A DNA stretch of 64,000 nucleotides from Rhodospirillaceae bacterium (GTDB lineage Bacteria; Pseudomonadota; Alphaproteobacteria; Thalassobaculales; Thalassobaculaceae): positions 248,001-312,000 of the forward strand of contig JAGYJX010000006.1 of assembly GCA_018401495.1 (NCBI GenBank), read 5' to 3'. Shown piece by piece: positions 38,793 through 48,256 of this stretch. The position numbers and the translations under genes were made by a program. The notes under the pieces are model-generated. The model worked only from the letters and a program-made list of their open reading frames with translations. It did no database searches and had not been told where the DNA came from. How positions within the stretch are numbered: position 1 is the stretch's first letter; each line of letters opens with the position of its first letter.

Positions 38793-39611
38793 ATGAACGC
38801 CCAGTCGATCAGGACCCTGCAGCAGATCCTCGCCGCCGACGGCCGCTACGCCGGGGCGGTGAGCGGGACCCGCGACGCCCTGACCGGGGCCGGCGTCGAC
38901 GCCATGATCACCGCCCGCGCTGCCGAGTTGATCGAGAACCCGGGCGGCTGGTCGCCGCGACGCAGGGCGGTCGCCTGCCTGCAACTCGCCTGCAGGGACC
39001 GTGGAATTCCGGCGGGACCGGTGGACGGGCTGTGGGGCACCGAGACCCAGACCGGGTACGACGACCTGCTGGAACTGCTCGCCACCGGAGCCCGGCCGCT
39101 GCCCTGGCGTGACCGAGCCCCGTCGGACGCCAACCCGAACGGCTGGCCGATGCAGCGCGAGGCGAACCTGCGCGGATTCTTCGGGCCACCGACCGATGCC
39201 GGGCTGGTGGCGGTGGCCTGTCCGTGGCGCCTCACCATCGCGTGGGACCGCCAGAAGTCGACGGGCGCCATTCGCTGCCACCCGAAGGTGGCCGGCAGTC
39301 TCGAACGTGTCCTCAAGCGGGTCCACAGCGACTACGGCGAGGCCCGCCTTCGGGATCTGGGGCTGCACCTGTACGGCGGCTGCTACAACCACCGGCCGAT
39401 GCGCGGTGGAACCGCGCTGTCGACCCACGCCTGGGGCATCGCCATCGACTGGGATCCCGAACGCAACCAGCTCAAATGGGGCCGCGACCGTGCCGCGCTC
39501 GCGGGGCCGGCCTACGAGCCCTGGTGGCAGGCCTGGGAGGAAGAGGGCTGGGTAAGCCTGGGCCGCGCCCGAAACTTCGACTGGATGCACGTCCAGGCGG
39601 CGCGGCTCTAG
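38793..39611 (+). CDS. M15-type peptidoglycan peptidase, phage endolysin-like
   Basis: A 272-residue protein. An N-terminal helical part (VDGLWGTETQTGYDDLLELL) resembles a peptidoglycan-binding repeat. The C-terminal domain has the metal-binding pattern of M15 peptidases: STHAWGIAIDWD (His and Asp seven apart) and DWMHVQ (His). It would cleave peptide cross-links in the cell wall. No signal peptide is seen, which fits an endolysin or gene-transfer-agent-type enzyme released by other means; no phage genes are nearby. ATG with GAGG upstream. Confidence 0.72.
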   Translation: MNAQSIRTLQQILAADGRYAGAVSGTRDALTGAGVDAMITARAAELIENPGGWSPRRRAVACLQLACRDRGIPAGPVDGLWGTETQTGYDDLLELLATGARPLPWRDRAPSDANPNGWPMQREANLRGFFGPPTDAGLVAVACPWRLTIAWDRQKSTGAIRCHPKVAGSLERVLKRVHSDYGEARLRDLGLHLYGGCYNHRPMRGGTALSTHAWGIAIDWDPERNQLKWGRDRAALAGPAYEPWWQAWEEEGWVSLGRARNFDWMHVQAARL

Positions 39612-39674
39612 CGACCGCCGGTCGTCGCAGCCGGCTGCTTGACTCGCACCGCCGCCGGGTGTTCCCTCACGGTA

Positions 39675-39730
39675 CCGCGCCGATTTGAGCCTCCAGCTTG
39701 CGGGCGCGTTACAAATGCAGCTAAAGCGGC
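39675..39730 (+). promoter_or_regulatory. SAM-II riboswitch
   Basis: The segment matches the SAM-II aptamer: P1 arm CGCGC (39676-39680) pairs with GCGCG (39704-39708), the loop carries CGATTTGAGCC and CTTGCGGG, and the 3' part ACAAATGCAGCTAAAGCGGC provides the pseudoknot strand with the conserved AAATG...GCTAAA. It senses S-adenosylmethionine. It precedes metY, as expected for alphaproteobacterial sulfur-assimilation genes. Confidence 0.92.
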
Positions 39731-39741
39731 GCAGGTCCCGG

Positions 39742-39771
39742 AACCCGCCCGCAGGCTCGTGGCGGGTTTTT
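39742..39771 (+). terminator. Riboswitch expression-platform terminator
   Basis: AACCCGCC (39742-39749) and GGCGGGTT (39761-39768) form a hairpin followed by a T-run ending at 39771. It lies 12 bases after the aptamer and 84 bases before metY, so SAM binding probably promotes termination. Confidence 0.85.
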
Positions 39772-39855
39772 CGTTGCCCGCACGACGCCTGATGGCTTCT
39801 GGCCCGCGCGCGGCGGCTGCGTTTGGTCCCTTCGACCGCTAAAACGGAGCGAGCC

Positions 39856-41169
39856 ATGACCACGCCGTCCAAGTTTCCCGAGACCCTTGCGTTGCACGCC
39901 GGCTACCGCGCCGACCCGGCCACGGGTGCGGTGGCCGTGCCGATCTACCAGACCACCTCCTACCAGTTCCGCGACACCGAGCACGCCTCCAACCTGTTCG
40001 CGCTGAAGGAACTCGGCAACATCTACACCCGCATCATGAACCCGACCTGCGACGTTCTGGAGCAGCGCGTCGCGGCGATCGAGGGCGGGGTCGCCGCGCT
40101 CGCCGTCGCCTCCGGCCAGGCCGCCAGCGCCTTCGCGGTGCAGAACCTCGCCAAGGCCGGCGACAACATCGTCAGCTCCACCGACCTCTACGGCGGCACC
40201 TGGAACCTGTTCGCAAACACCCTGAAGGATCAGGGGATCGAGGTGCGCTTCGTCGACCCGGCCGATCCCGAGGCCTTCGCGCGCGCCACCGACGACCGCA
40301 CCCGTGCTTACTACGCCGAGACACTGCCAAATCCGAAGCTGCAGGTGTTTCCGATCCGCGAGGTTGCCGACATCGGTCGTCGCCTCGGCATTCCGCTGAT
40401 CATCGACAACACCGCCGCACCGTTGCTGTGCCGGCCGTTCGATCATGGCGCCGCGGTCATCGTCTACTCCACCACCAAGTACATCGGCGGTCATGGCACG
40501 TCGATCGGCGGGCTGATCGTGGACGGCGGCAACTTCCCCTGGGAGGAGTTCAAGGAGCGTCAGCCGGCCCTCAACACGCCCGACCCCAGCTACCACGGTG
40601 CGGTGTGGACCGAGGCGGTCAAGCCGCTCGGCCCGGTGGCCTACATCATCAAGGCACGGACCACGCTGCTGCGCGACCTCGGCGCGGCGCTGAGTCCGTT
40701 CAACGCCTTCCAGATCATTCAGGGCCTGGAGACACTGGCGCTGCGGATTCGCGCGCACTGCGAGAACGCGGTCAAGGTCGCGGATTTCTTGAAGAGCCAT
40801 CCGTCGGTCGAGCGGGTGATCTTTCCAGGCCTGCAGGGCGGTGAGGAACGACGCCGCGCCGACGCCTACCTGAAGGGCGGCTACGGCGGCCTGGTCGGGT
40901 TCGAGATCAAGGGCGGGCGGGATGCCGGCAGGGCCTTTATCGACCGGCTCAAGCTGTTCTACCACGTCGCCAACATCGGTGACGTGCGCTCGCTGGCGAT
41001 TCATCCCGCCACCACCACCCACAGTCAGCTGTCTCCCGAGGACCAACTGGCGACCGGCGTGTCCGACGGCTACGTCAGGCTCTCGGTCGGCATCGAGAAC
41101 ATCGAAGACATCCTGGGCGATCTTTCCCAGGCCCTGGTGGCCGGCGCGGGAACGGTCGCGGCCGAGTAG
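39856..41169 (+). CDS. metY: O-acetylhomoserine aminocarboxypropyltransferase (MetY)
   Basis: A 437-residue gamma-family PLP enzyme that makes homocysteine from O-acetyl- or O-succinylhomoserine and sulfide. Seen: [30 protein letters not shown], and the PLP lysine in [16 protein letters not shown], a motif that separates MetY from cystathionine synthases and lyases; [12 protein letters not shown] binds the substrate carboxylate. ATG with GGAGCGAG upstream. Expression is controlled by the SAM-II riboswitch and terminator in the leader, linking it to methionine supply. Frame intact. Confidence 0.95.
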   Translation: MTTPSKFPETLALHAGYRADPATGAVAVPIYQTTSYQFRDTEHASNLFALKELGNIYTRIMNPTCDVLEQRVAAIEGGVAALAVASGQAASAFAVQNLAKAGDNIVSSTDLYGGTWNLFANTLKDQGIEVRFVDPADPEAFARATDDRTRAYYAETLPNPKLQVFPIREVADIGRRLGIPLIIDNTAAPLLCRPFDHGAAVIVYSTTKYIGGHGTSIGGLIVDGGNFPWEEFKERQPALNTPDPSYHGAVWTEAVKPLGPVAYIIKARTTLLRDLGAALSPFNAFQIIQGLETLALRIRAHCENAVKVADFLKSHPSVERVIFPGLQGGEERRRADAYLKGGYGGLVGFEIKGGRDAGRAFIDRLKLFYHVANIGDVRSLAIHPATTTHSQLSPEDQLATGVSDGYVRLSVGIENIEDILGDLSQALVAGAGTVAAE

Positions 41170-41182
41170 CCGCTTTCGCGCA

Positions 41183-41218
41183 GTCCGGGGCGGTCCGGTT
41201 CCGGCCACCGCCCCGGAC
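41183..41218. terminator. Hairpin between convergent metY and hemerythrin genes
   Basis: GTCCGGGGCGGT and ACCGCCCCGGAC pair over 12 bp around a 12-base loop that is itself complementary. It lies 13 bases past the metY stop and 17 bases past the opposite gene's stop, so it probably serves both. No U-tract. Confidence 0.6.
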
Positions 41219-41235
41219 GCACCGGTCGACCGATA

Positions 41236-41676
41236 TCAGGCGATCGCCTTCTCCGAGGTGTCTACAGACCATTCCTCGGCTGGCTGGCGAATGTAGCGTT
41301 CGCCGAGTTGGCGTCGCAGCGACAGCGGGTGACGTTCGACCAGCGCTGGAAAAAGGTCGACTTCCTGCTCCTGGGCGTGGTCTTCGATGGCGCGGGTCAT
41401 CTGGCGAGCCGCCGAGGCGACGGCCTGACGGTCCAACCCTGGCTGCGATGCCAGAACCCGGTCAAACTTGACGATCAGCCCCTCGGCCGCCGATGGCGCG
41501 CCGAGGTGGTCCAGAACCTCGCGTTCCATCTGGTCATGCCGCGAAAGCAATTGCCGGAACGCGTAGAGGTCGCCGGGCCAAGTCTCCTCGCCACCCCCGG
41601 CGGTTCGCGCGAGGCTCTGAGCGGTTTCGAACAACCGGGAATGCTGGGTCTCGAGAAGCAGAATCACGCACGGCAT
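41236..41676 (-). CDS. Hemerythrin-like (HHE) domain protein
   Basis: A 146-residue all-helical protein. Histidines and carboxylates are placed as in hemerythrin/HHE domains: LLETQHSRLFE, SRHDQMEREVLDHL and IEDHAQEQEVDLFPAL, suggesting a di-iron site that senses oxygen, NO or damage. Some spacing differs from the classic HxxxE pattern, so metal binding is probable rather than certain. The ATG at 41676 follows a very strong ACAGGAGGT. Same strand as the nicotinamidase gene upstream. Confidence 0.78.
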   Translation of the reverse strand: MPCVILLLETQHSRLFETAQSLARTAGGGEETWPGDLYAFRQLLSRHDQMEREVLDHLGAPSAAEGLIVKFDRVLASQPGLDRQAVASAARQMTRAIEDHAQEQEVDLFPALVERHPLSLRRQLGERYIRQPAEEWSVDTSEKAIA

Positions 41677-41854
41677 AGCGTACCTCCTGTCGCGCGCGTA
41701 CGCCGGGCAGCCACAAAAGGCGGCAACGCGGCGAAGCGTCTGGAAAAGCAACAATTGGCTGTGACCGTGGTTCCATCGCTGTGGCATCGCCGTGACGTTT
41801 CCGCCAGGAAGGCCGGCCTGACGATGAACGGGTGTGATCGTGGACCCGAGGTGG

Positions 41855-42478
41855 TCAGACCGTCTCGCTGACGGAAAGCGTGACGCCCGCAGCCACCATT
41901 TCGCGCATTGCCGACGCCAGCGAACCGTCCAGGTCGATCGCCCGGCAGGCGTCGGTGACGACAACGGTTTCGAAGCCGAGGCGTCGGGCGTCGAGCGCGG
42001 AATACGCGATGCAGAAGTCGGTGGCGAGGCCGGCAAGCACCACGCGCCCGAACCCGCGGTCCCTGAGGTAGCCCGCGAGCCCGGTCGGCGTCGTCCGGTC
42101 GTTCTCGAAAAAGGCCGAATAGGAATCGACGCTCGGCCGAAATCCCTTTCGGATAATCAGTTCGGCGCCATCGACGTCGAGGTCGGCGTGAAACGCGGCA
42201 CCCGGGCTGCCCTGCACGCAATGGTCGGGCCACAGCACCTGGCTCCCGTACGGCATCCAGGTCGTCTCGAACGGAGACTTGCCCGGGTGCGAACTGGCGA
42301 ACGAGGAATGCCCGGCAGGGTGCCAGTCCTGGGTCAGGACCCGGTGCGGGAATCGCCCCGACAACCGGTTGACCACCGAGACCACGGCGTCGCCGTCCGG
42401 CACGGCGAGCGCGCCGCCCGGGCAGAAATCGTACTGCACGTCGACGACGATCAGCATTCCGGAAGCTCGGTCGGCCAT
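41855..42478 (-). CDS. pncA: Nicotinamidase
   Basis: A 207-residue isochorismatase-fold amidase that turns nicotinamide into nicotinate for NAD salvage. The catalytic triad is seen: Asp in VDVQYDFCPGGAL, Lys in IIRKGF and Cys in ATDFCIAYS. Metal ligands lie in TQDWHPAGHSSF. Length is typical. ATG with GCAGGAGAAG upstream. Divergent from the ABC binding-protein gene, with about 140 bases between. Confidence 0.94.
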   Translation of the reverse strand: MADRASGMLIVVDVQYDFCPGGALAVPDGDAVVSVVNRLSGRFPHRVLTQDWHPAGHSSFASSHPGKSPFETTWMPYGSQVLWPDHCVQGSPGAAFHADLDVDGAELIIRKGFRPSVDSYSAFFENDRTTPTGLAGYLRDRGFGRVVLAGLATDFCIAYSALDARRLGFETVVVTDACRAIDLDGSLASAMREMVAAGVTLSVSETV

Positions 42479-42620
42479 GGAGGGCTTCTCCTGCGATTGC
42501 CGTTGTGACGCCGGTCGCGGGGGTCTATCGTTTTCATTAACCACGTCTTTTCCGCCGTGGAAGCGATTTCTTCCAAAGCCGACCCACTTGCCGTCCGGCG
42601 CACAAGGGGTGACGGGACTC

Positions 42621-43792
42621 ATGTTTACGTTGACACGTCGCGACATGTTGAAGACCGGGGCCGCGCTCGGTGCGGCGGTTGCGGGCTTGCCGATACCGGC
42701 GGTCCACGCCGCCGAACCGATCCGCATCGGTGCTGTCCTGCCGTTTTCCGGCGGGCTGGAGTTGTTCGGCAACCAGGCGAGGCTCGGCCTGGATCTGGCG
42801 GTGGCCGAGATCAACGATGCGGGCGGCATCCTCGGGCGCCGGGTCGAGGTGCTGTACGAGGACAACAAGACCGACCCGAAGACGTCGGTGGAACGCGCGG
42901 CCACCGCTGATCCGGCGGGATCAGGTGCTGGCGATCACCGGGCCGATCACCTCGAACGCCCGCGACGCCATGATGCCGACCATGACCCGCCTGAAGACCC
43001 CGCTGCTGTACGCCACTAACTACGAGGGCGGCGGCTGCGACCGCTATCTGTTCGCGTTCAACACCGTCCCGAACCAGGAACTGGAGCGCCTCCTGCCGGT
43101 GATGAAGCAGAAGTTCGGGTCGAGCTTCTACATGTTCGGGGCCGACTACGTCTGGCCGCAGAAGATGTTCTCCACCGCCGCGACGCTGATCGAGGGAATG
43201 GGGGGAACGGTGGCCGGGACCGAGTTCACCCCGTGGGGGGTGAAGGAGTTCGCGCCGGTGATCCGGCGCATCCGGGAGTCCGGCGCCAAGGTCCTGGTGT
43301 TCGCGCTGCCCGGCGCCGACGGCATCACCTTCATCAAGCAGGCCGAGGAACTGGGCCTGCTGGCCGACGTCACCGTCGCCTTCCTCGGCTTCGCCGAGAC
43401 CTACCTGGGCGCCTTCGGCCCCGGCAAGGGACAGAACATGTGGGTTACCGTCCCGTTCGCATCGAGCCTCGACAGCCCGGCTGTGCATGACTTCGTGCAG
43501 CGGGCGACGGCGGCGGCCGGCGGGGCGGCGCCGGTGTCGCACTACGCCTTCACGCACCACAACGCGTTGAAGGCGGTGAAGGAGGCGCTCGACAAGGTCG
43601 GCCGGGTCGATCGCGAGGCGCTGGTCGACGGCCTCGAGGGCCTCAGCTTCGGCACCTCGACCGGGCCGCTGACGATCGGCGCCAAGGACCATCATGTCAC
43701 CCTGCCGATGTTCCTGGCGCGGACCCAGGGCGATGGGTCTCGAAGTGGTCGACCAGCTCGGCGTGATCGCGCCGAACGCCGGTTGCGCCTGA
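42621..43792 (+). CDS. ABC transporter substrate-binding protein (UrtA/AmiC/FmdD-like), two frameshifts
   Basis: About 390 residues. The twin-arginine signal MFTLTRRDMLKTG marks Tat export. The mature Peripla_BP_5/6 fold starts IRIGAVLPFSGGLELFG and contains DYVWPQKMFSTA and NEYEG-like TNYEGG, features of urea- and short-chain-amide-binding members. Extra bases at 42906 and 43732 break the frame; the protein then ends LGVIAPNAGCA with TGA at 43790. First gene of a five-gene transporter operon. Ligand, urea or an amide rather than leucine, is inference. Confidence 0.85.
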
Positions 43793-43826
43793 GGCGGCGA
43801 CCGATGGCCGGTCCGGGTGGACGGGG

Positions 43827-44616
43827 GTGATCGGGATTCATCCAGTCCTGTCGCGGGCGCCGGGCTCTTTCCTGGAAATTGTCGGACTCACCCGGGAGTT
43901 CGGCGGGGTCCGGGCGGTGGACCGCCTCGATCTGACCCTCGACGCTGGAGCGGTGCTGTCGATCATCGGCCCCAACGGTTGCGGCAAGACCACGTTGTTC
44001 AACCTGCTGACCGGCCAGCTCCGGCCGAGCGCGGGCCGCGCCCGCTTCCTAGGGCGCGACCTCGACCGAATGCCACCGCACCGCATCGCCCGGGCCGGAA
44101 TCGTGCGAAAGTTCCAGGTGCCGTCGGTGTTTCCGAACCTGACGGTGACGGAGAACCTGCGGACGGCCCTGACGGCCCCGGCCGCCCATGGAAGCCCTCG
44201 CCGCCTCGATACCGGCGGTCTGCTTGAACTGATCGACCTCGAGGCGTTCGCCGAATCCCCGGCCCGATCGCTGGCGCACGGCGAGCGGCAATGGCTTGAG
44301 CTCGGGATGGTGGTTGCCACCGGTCCGCGGCTGCTGCTGCTCGACGAGCCTGACCGCCGGGATGACGCGCGCCGAGAGCGAGGCAACGGTGCTGCTGATC
44401 CGCCGCCTGCAGGAAGCCACCGGGGCCGCGGTCGTCGTCATCGAGCACGACATGACGGTGGTCGAGATCCTGGCCGCGCCGGTGGCGGTGATGATGGCCG
44501 GGCGGATCGTCGCCCAGGGAGGTTACGCCGAGGTGCGCCGCGACCCGGTGGTGCGCAACGGCTACTTCGGCGACCCGGCGGCCACCCCGGCGGCGTTGGC
44601 GGCCGGCCATGGCTGA
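43827..44616 (+). CDS. Branched-chain/urea-type ABC transporter ATP-binding protein (LivG-like), frameshifted
   Basis: About 263 residues starting at GTG. Walker A GPNGCGKTT, the LivG-family RKFQVPSVFPNLTVTENL, the degenerate signature SLAHGERQWLELG and Walker B LLLLDEP are present; the switch region is VVVIEHDM. One base is missing near 44351, directly after the Walker B aspartate, so the last third is in another frame (LTAGMTRAESE). Its stop overlaps the ATG of the second ATPase by eight bases. It powers import with the LivF-like subunit. Confidence 0.87.
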
Positions 44617-45312
44617 GCCGCCCCTGCTCGAGGTTTCCGGCCTGGTCGCCGGATATGGTGGCGGAACAACGTTGCACGGCGTCGAGTTTGCGGTGGCGCC
44701 GGGCGAGGCGGTGGCCGTGCTCGGCCGCAACGGCGTCGGCAAGACCACGTCTGATGAGGGCGATCATGGGGCTGATCCCGGCGCACGCCGGCGCGATCCG
44801 GTTTGCCGGCGCCAGGATCGATGGTCGTCCGTCTTTCGCGATCGCGCGTGCCGGGATCGCCTACGTCCCGCAGGGTCGCGAGGTGTTCGCCAATCTGACG
44901 GTGGAGGAGAACCTCCTTCTTGGCGATCTCCGGGCTGCCGACGCCGGCCGCGCCTACGTCCTGTTTCCGATGCTGGCGGAGCGTCGTCGCGACGCCGCAG
45001 GGCGCCTGTCGGGTGGGCAACAGCAGCAACTGGCCATCGCCCGGGCGCTGATGGCACGGCCGAGGTTGCTGCTTCTGGACGAGCCTTCGGAAGGCGTGCA
45101 GCCCTCGGTGGTGCTGGAGATCGCCGATGCCCTCGCCGACATCGCCGCCGCCGAGCGGATGGCGGTGGTGCTGGTCGAGCAGAACATCGACCTGGCTCTT
45201 CGCCTGACCGGCCGGGCGGTGTTCATGGATCGCGGGCGGGTGGTGGCGGAGGAACTGGTCGACGGACCTGCGCGCCGACCGGGCCCGGCTCGACGCCCAT
45301 CTCGTCCTGTAG
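44609..45312 (+). CDS. Branched-chain/urea-type ABC transporter ATP-binding protein (LivF-like), two frameshifts
   Basis: About 233 residues. Walker A GRNGVGKTT, then after one extra T at about 44750 the sequence LMRAIMGLIPAHAG, AYVPQGREVFANLTVEENL, signature LSGGQQQQLAIARAL and Walker B LLLLDEPSEG. A second extra base near 45266 displaces the end, which reads DLRADRARLDAHLVL before TAG. The EGVQPS stretch is typical of the LivF/UrtE branch. Second ATPase of the operon. Confidence 0.87.
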
Positions 45313-45326
45313 CCGGAGACGGTCCG

Positions 45327-46189
45327 ATGCACGCTGCCACCCTGTTCCTCGATGGCGCCAACGCGGTGCTCATCCTGATGCTGGTGGCGCTCGGCCTCGC
45401 GATCGTGTTCGGGCTGATGAACGTGATCAACCTGGCCCATGGCGAGTTCCTGATGCTGGGGGCGTATGTGGTGCTGGCGGCCGGACAGGCGGGGCTGCCG
45501 TTCTGGGCGGGCCTGGCGTTGGCCCCGGCTGCCGTCGGTCTGGTCGGGCTGCTGGCGGAATCGCTGCTGATCCGCCACACCTACACCCGCCTGCTCGACA
45601 CCATCCTGGCGACCTGGGGGCTCTCGATGGTGCTCCGGCAGTCGATGGTCATCCTGTACGGCCCGGGCTCGCACTCGGTCGCGGCGCCGGACCTCGGCTC
45701 GGTGATGGTGGCCGGCGCGCCCTACCCGGTGTATCGGCTGGCGATCATGGCGATCAGCCTCGCCGCGATCGCCGGAACCTTCGCCTTGTTCTTCCGCACC
45801 CGCTTCGGGCTGGCGGCGCGGGCGGCGATCGCCAACCGCGCGATGGCGTCCTGCCTGGGCATCGACACCAGGCGGCTCGATCGCTGGACGTTCAGCATCG
45901 GCGCGGCCCTCGGCGGGACTGGCCGGCGCGGCCGTGGCTCCGCTGATGTCGGTGGACCCGCAGGCCGGTCTCGGCTGGCTGGTGCCGGCGTTCCTGGCGA
46001 TCCTGGTCGGCGGGCTCGGCTCGATCGCGGGCCCGCTGGTCGGCGCCGCCGGGGTCGGCGGGCTCGACAGCCTCGTCGCCGCCGCTGACGTCGCCGGTCT
46101 GGGCTCAACTCGTGGTGTTCGTGGCCGCCATCCTGGTCATTCGGCTGCGGCCGACCGGTCTGGTCGCCCGTTCGGACCGGGAATCCTGA
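45327..46189 (+). CDS. Branched-chain/urea-type ABC transporter permease (LivH-like), two frameshifts
   Basis: About 286 residues with eight or so membrane helices. Family signatures: GLMNVINLAHGEFLMLGAYV near the N-terminus and LGIDTRRLDRWTFSIGAAL before the last third. Extra bases near 45917 and 46085 shift the frame; the protein continues AGAAVAPLMSVDPQAGLGWL and ends VVFVAAILVIRLRPTGLVAR. It forms the translocation path with the LivM-like subunit. Confidence 0.87.
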
Positions 46190-46192
46190 CGC

Positions 46193-47174
46193 ATGATGCC
46201 GCGCCGCACCGTCGATCTGATTGGGCTCGCCGCGCTGGTGGCGCTGGCGGCGCTGCCGACCTTGGCGGCGTCATGGCTGCTGGGCGATCTCGCTGTCTAT
46301 TTCGCCTACGCGATGCTGGCCATCAGCCTCGCCTTCGCCTGGGGGCATTGCGGGTTGCTCAGCCTCGGCCACGCGGTGTTCTTCGGCATCGGCGCCTACG
46401 CCATGGCGACGCTGACGCTCGGCATGCTGCCGGGCCTGGAGGTCGTCCGGTCGACCTGGGCCGGCCTCGCGTTCGCGGTCGTGGCGGCCGGAGCGTCGGC
46501 GTGGGCCATCGGATGGTTCACCTTCTCGGGGCGCGGGCTGCACGGCGCGTTCTTCGGCATCGTCACCCTGGCGCTCGCGGTGGTGTTCGAGCGCCTGGCG
46601 ATCAACTGGGACTGGATCGGCGGGCTGAACGGGCTGATGAACGTGCCGCCGATCGTGCTTGGGCTGAACGGCGACGGTCACGAACTCTGGGAGCCGGTGC
46701 CGGTCTACTACGTCATGTTGGGGGCGCTGGCGGTCGTGGCCGCCGGTCTGACGGCGTTCCAGCGTTCTGACTGGGGCCTCGCCCTGGCGGCGCTGCGCGA
46801 GAACGAGCTGCGCGCCCGCACCTCGGCTACGACACCGGCGCCATGAAGCGGCGGGCCTACGCGCTCTCGGGGGCGGTCGCCGGGCTCGCCGGCGCGCTGT
46901 TCGTCGTGCAGTTCGGCTTCGTCTCGCCGTCGCTGATCGGCTTTGCGCTGTCCGCCGAGGCGCTGATCTGGGTCGCCCTCGGGGACGAGGCGAACTCGTG
47001 GCGGCGGCGGGCGGCGTCATCGCCCTGCGTCTCCTGGAGAGCCAGTTGTCCAGCCGTCTCGACGCCTGGTGGCCGCTGGTGCTGGGCCTGATCTTCATGG
47101 CGGTCGTCGTCGTGCTGCCGCGCGGCGTGTTCGGCGAGGCCATCCACCGGCTCACCCGCCTGCGCGGGTCCTGA
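46193..47174 (+). CDS. Branched-chain/urea-type ABC transporter permease (LivM-like), two frameshifts
   Basis: About 327 residues of membrane protein. CGLLSLGHAVFFGIGAYAMA is the LivM/UrtC hallmark. Single bases appear missing near 46818 (in RARHLGYDTGAMKRRAYALS) and in the GGGG run at 46979-46982, after which GELVAAAGGVIALRLLESQL and the last helix FMAVVVVLPRGVFGE follow. The ATG lies four bases after the previous stop. Last gene of the operon. Order binding protein, LivG, LivF, LivH, LivM differs from classical liv and urt operons. Confidence 0.87.
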
Positions 47175-47333
47175 GCGGCCCGTTCGGTCGTCACTCCTGG
47201 AAATCGGGCCGACAACAAGTTTGCTGGCGCAGGCGAATAAATCGGGCTCGCCGGCACTCTTCCCAGCAAACGCGTCACGCGCCGGCTTGCGCCGACGTCG
47301 GGCGCGTCCTCGATACCATCGAAAGTCAGACGC

Positions 47334-48251
47334 ATGTTCGACGAGCGGAAGCCGGCACCGCACACCTCTCCCAACGCCCCGCGGGCGGTCTCGTTGCAGC
47401 CCGCCCGCTCGAACGCCGGCGGCACACAGCCAAGGCCGGACGCGGCTCCGCGGCCGTCGGCGCGGTCGCGGGTGCGCCACACCCTCCGGCAGGTGCTGCC
47501 CGAGGCGGCGGTCAGCGTGATCGGCACCACGCTGGTCAAGGCGCAGGTCAAGGCCTCTTCGGTGCTTGGCGACCCGATGCAGTTCAGCCGCGCGTCGCTG
47601 ACGCGAGAGTGCCCGCTGTGCGGTCATCGCGGCCGGTTCTGGAGCTACGGGACCCCGCCGCGCAGCGAGGCGATGTGCCCGCGATGTCTCAGCCTGGAGC
47701 GCCACCGGCTGCTGCACCTGCTGGTCGACGCTCACCAGCCCGCCGCGTTCGACGGTCGCCACGTGCTGCACTTCGCTCCGGAAGGCTGCATCCGAGACCG
47801 TCTCGCGCGGATCTCACGCTACGTCACGGCGGATCTCTCCGGGCGCGGCGTCGACCTGCAATGCGCGATGGAGGCGATCCCGTTTCCGGACGGGACGATC
47901 GACACGGTAATCGCCAATCATGTGCTGGAACACGTCGACGATGACCTCGTGGCGATGCGCGAGGTGCACCGGGTCCTGAAGCCTGGCGGAATGGCGATCC
48001 TCTCGGTGCCGATCGTCCACGGCTGGGACGAGACCTACGAGGATCGGACCATCGTGGCGCCGGCCGATCGGCGCACGCATTTCGGCCAGGAGGATCACAA
48101 GCGGATGTACGGCCGCGACTTCTCCGATCGGCTGCGCCGGGCGGGTTTCGTCGTCGAGGTCTTCCGGGCCGATCCGGCCAGCGAGATCCGCTACGGTCTG
48201 CGTCGGGGCGACCAGTTCTTCCTCGCCCGGCCGGATGCGGCGGAAGGCTGA
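47334..48251 (+). CDS. Class I SAM-dependent methyltransferase with Cys4 motif
   Basis: A 305-residue protein. A basic, probably disordered N-terminus (1-60) is followed by a four-cysteine zinc-ribbon-like element, ECPLCGH and MCPRCLSLERHR, and a Methyltransf_11 core: ADLSGRGVDLQ, IPFPDGTIDTVIANHVLEHV and LKPGGMAILSVPI. Similar proteins occur in surface polysaccharide loci; the substrate is unknown. Ends five bases before the convergent ICL/PEPM-family gene. Confidence 0.82.
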   Translation: MFDERKPAPHTSPNAPRAVSLQPARSNAGGTQPRPDAAPRPSARSRVRHTLRQVLPEAAVSVIGTTLVKAQVKASSVLGDPMQFSRASLTRECPLCGHRGRFWSYGTPPRSEAMCPRCLSLERHRLLHLLVDAHQPAAFDGRHVLHFAPEGCIRDRLARISRYVTADLSGRGVDLQCAMEAIPFPDGTIDTVIANHVLEHVDDDLVAMREVHRVLKPGGMAILSVPIVHGWDETYEDRTIVAPADRRTHFGQEDHKRMYGRDFSDRLRRAGFVVEVFRADPASEIRYGLRRGDQFFLARPDAAEG

Positions 48252-48256
48252 TTGCG

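Noticed and set aside
43827..46088. An apparent LivG-LivF-LivH fusion protein
   Set aside because: Each component has its own start with overlap to the previous gene, and the fused frame loses conserved residues; it results from compensating indels.
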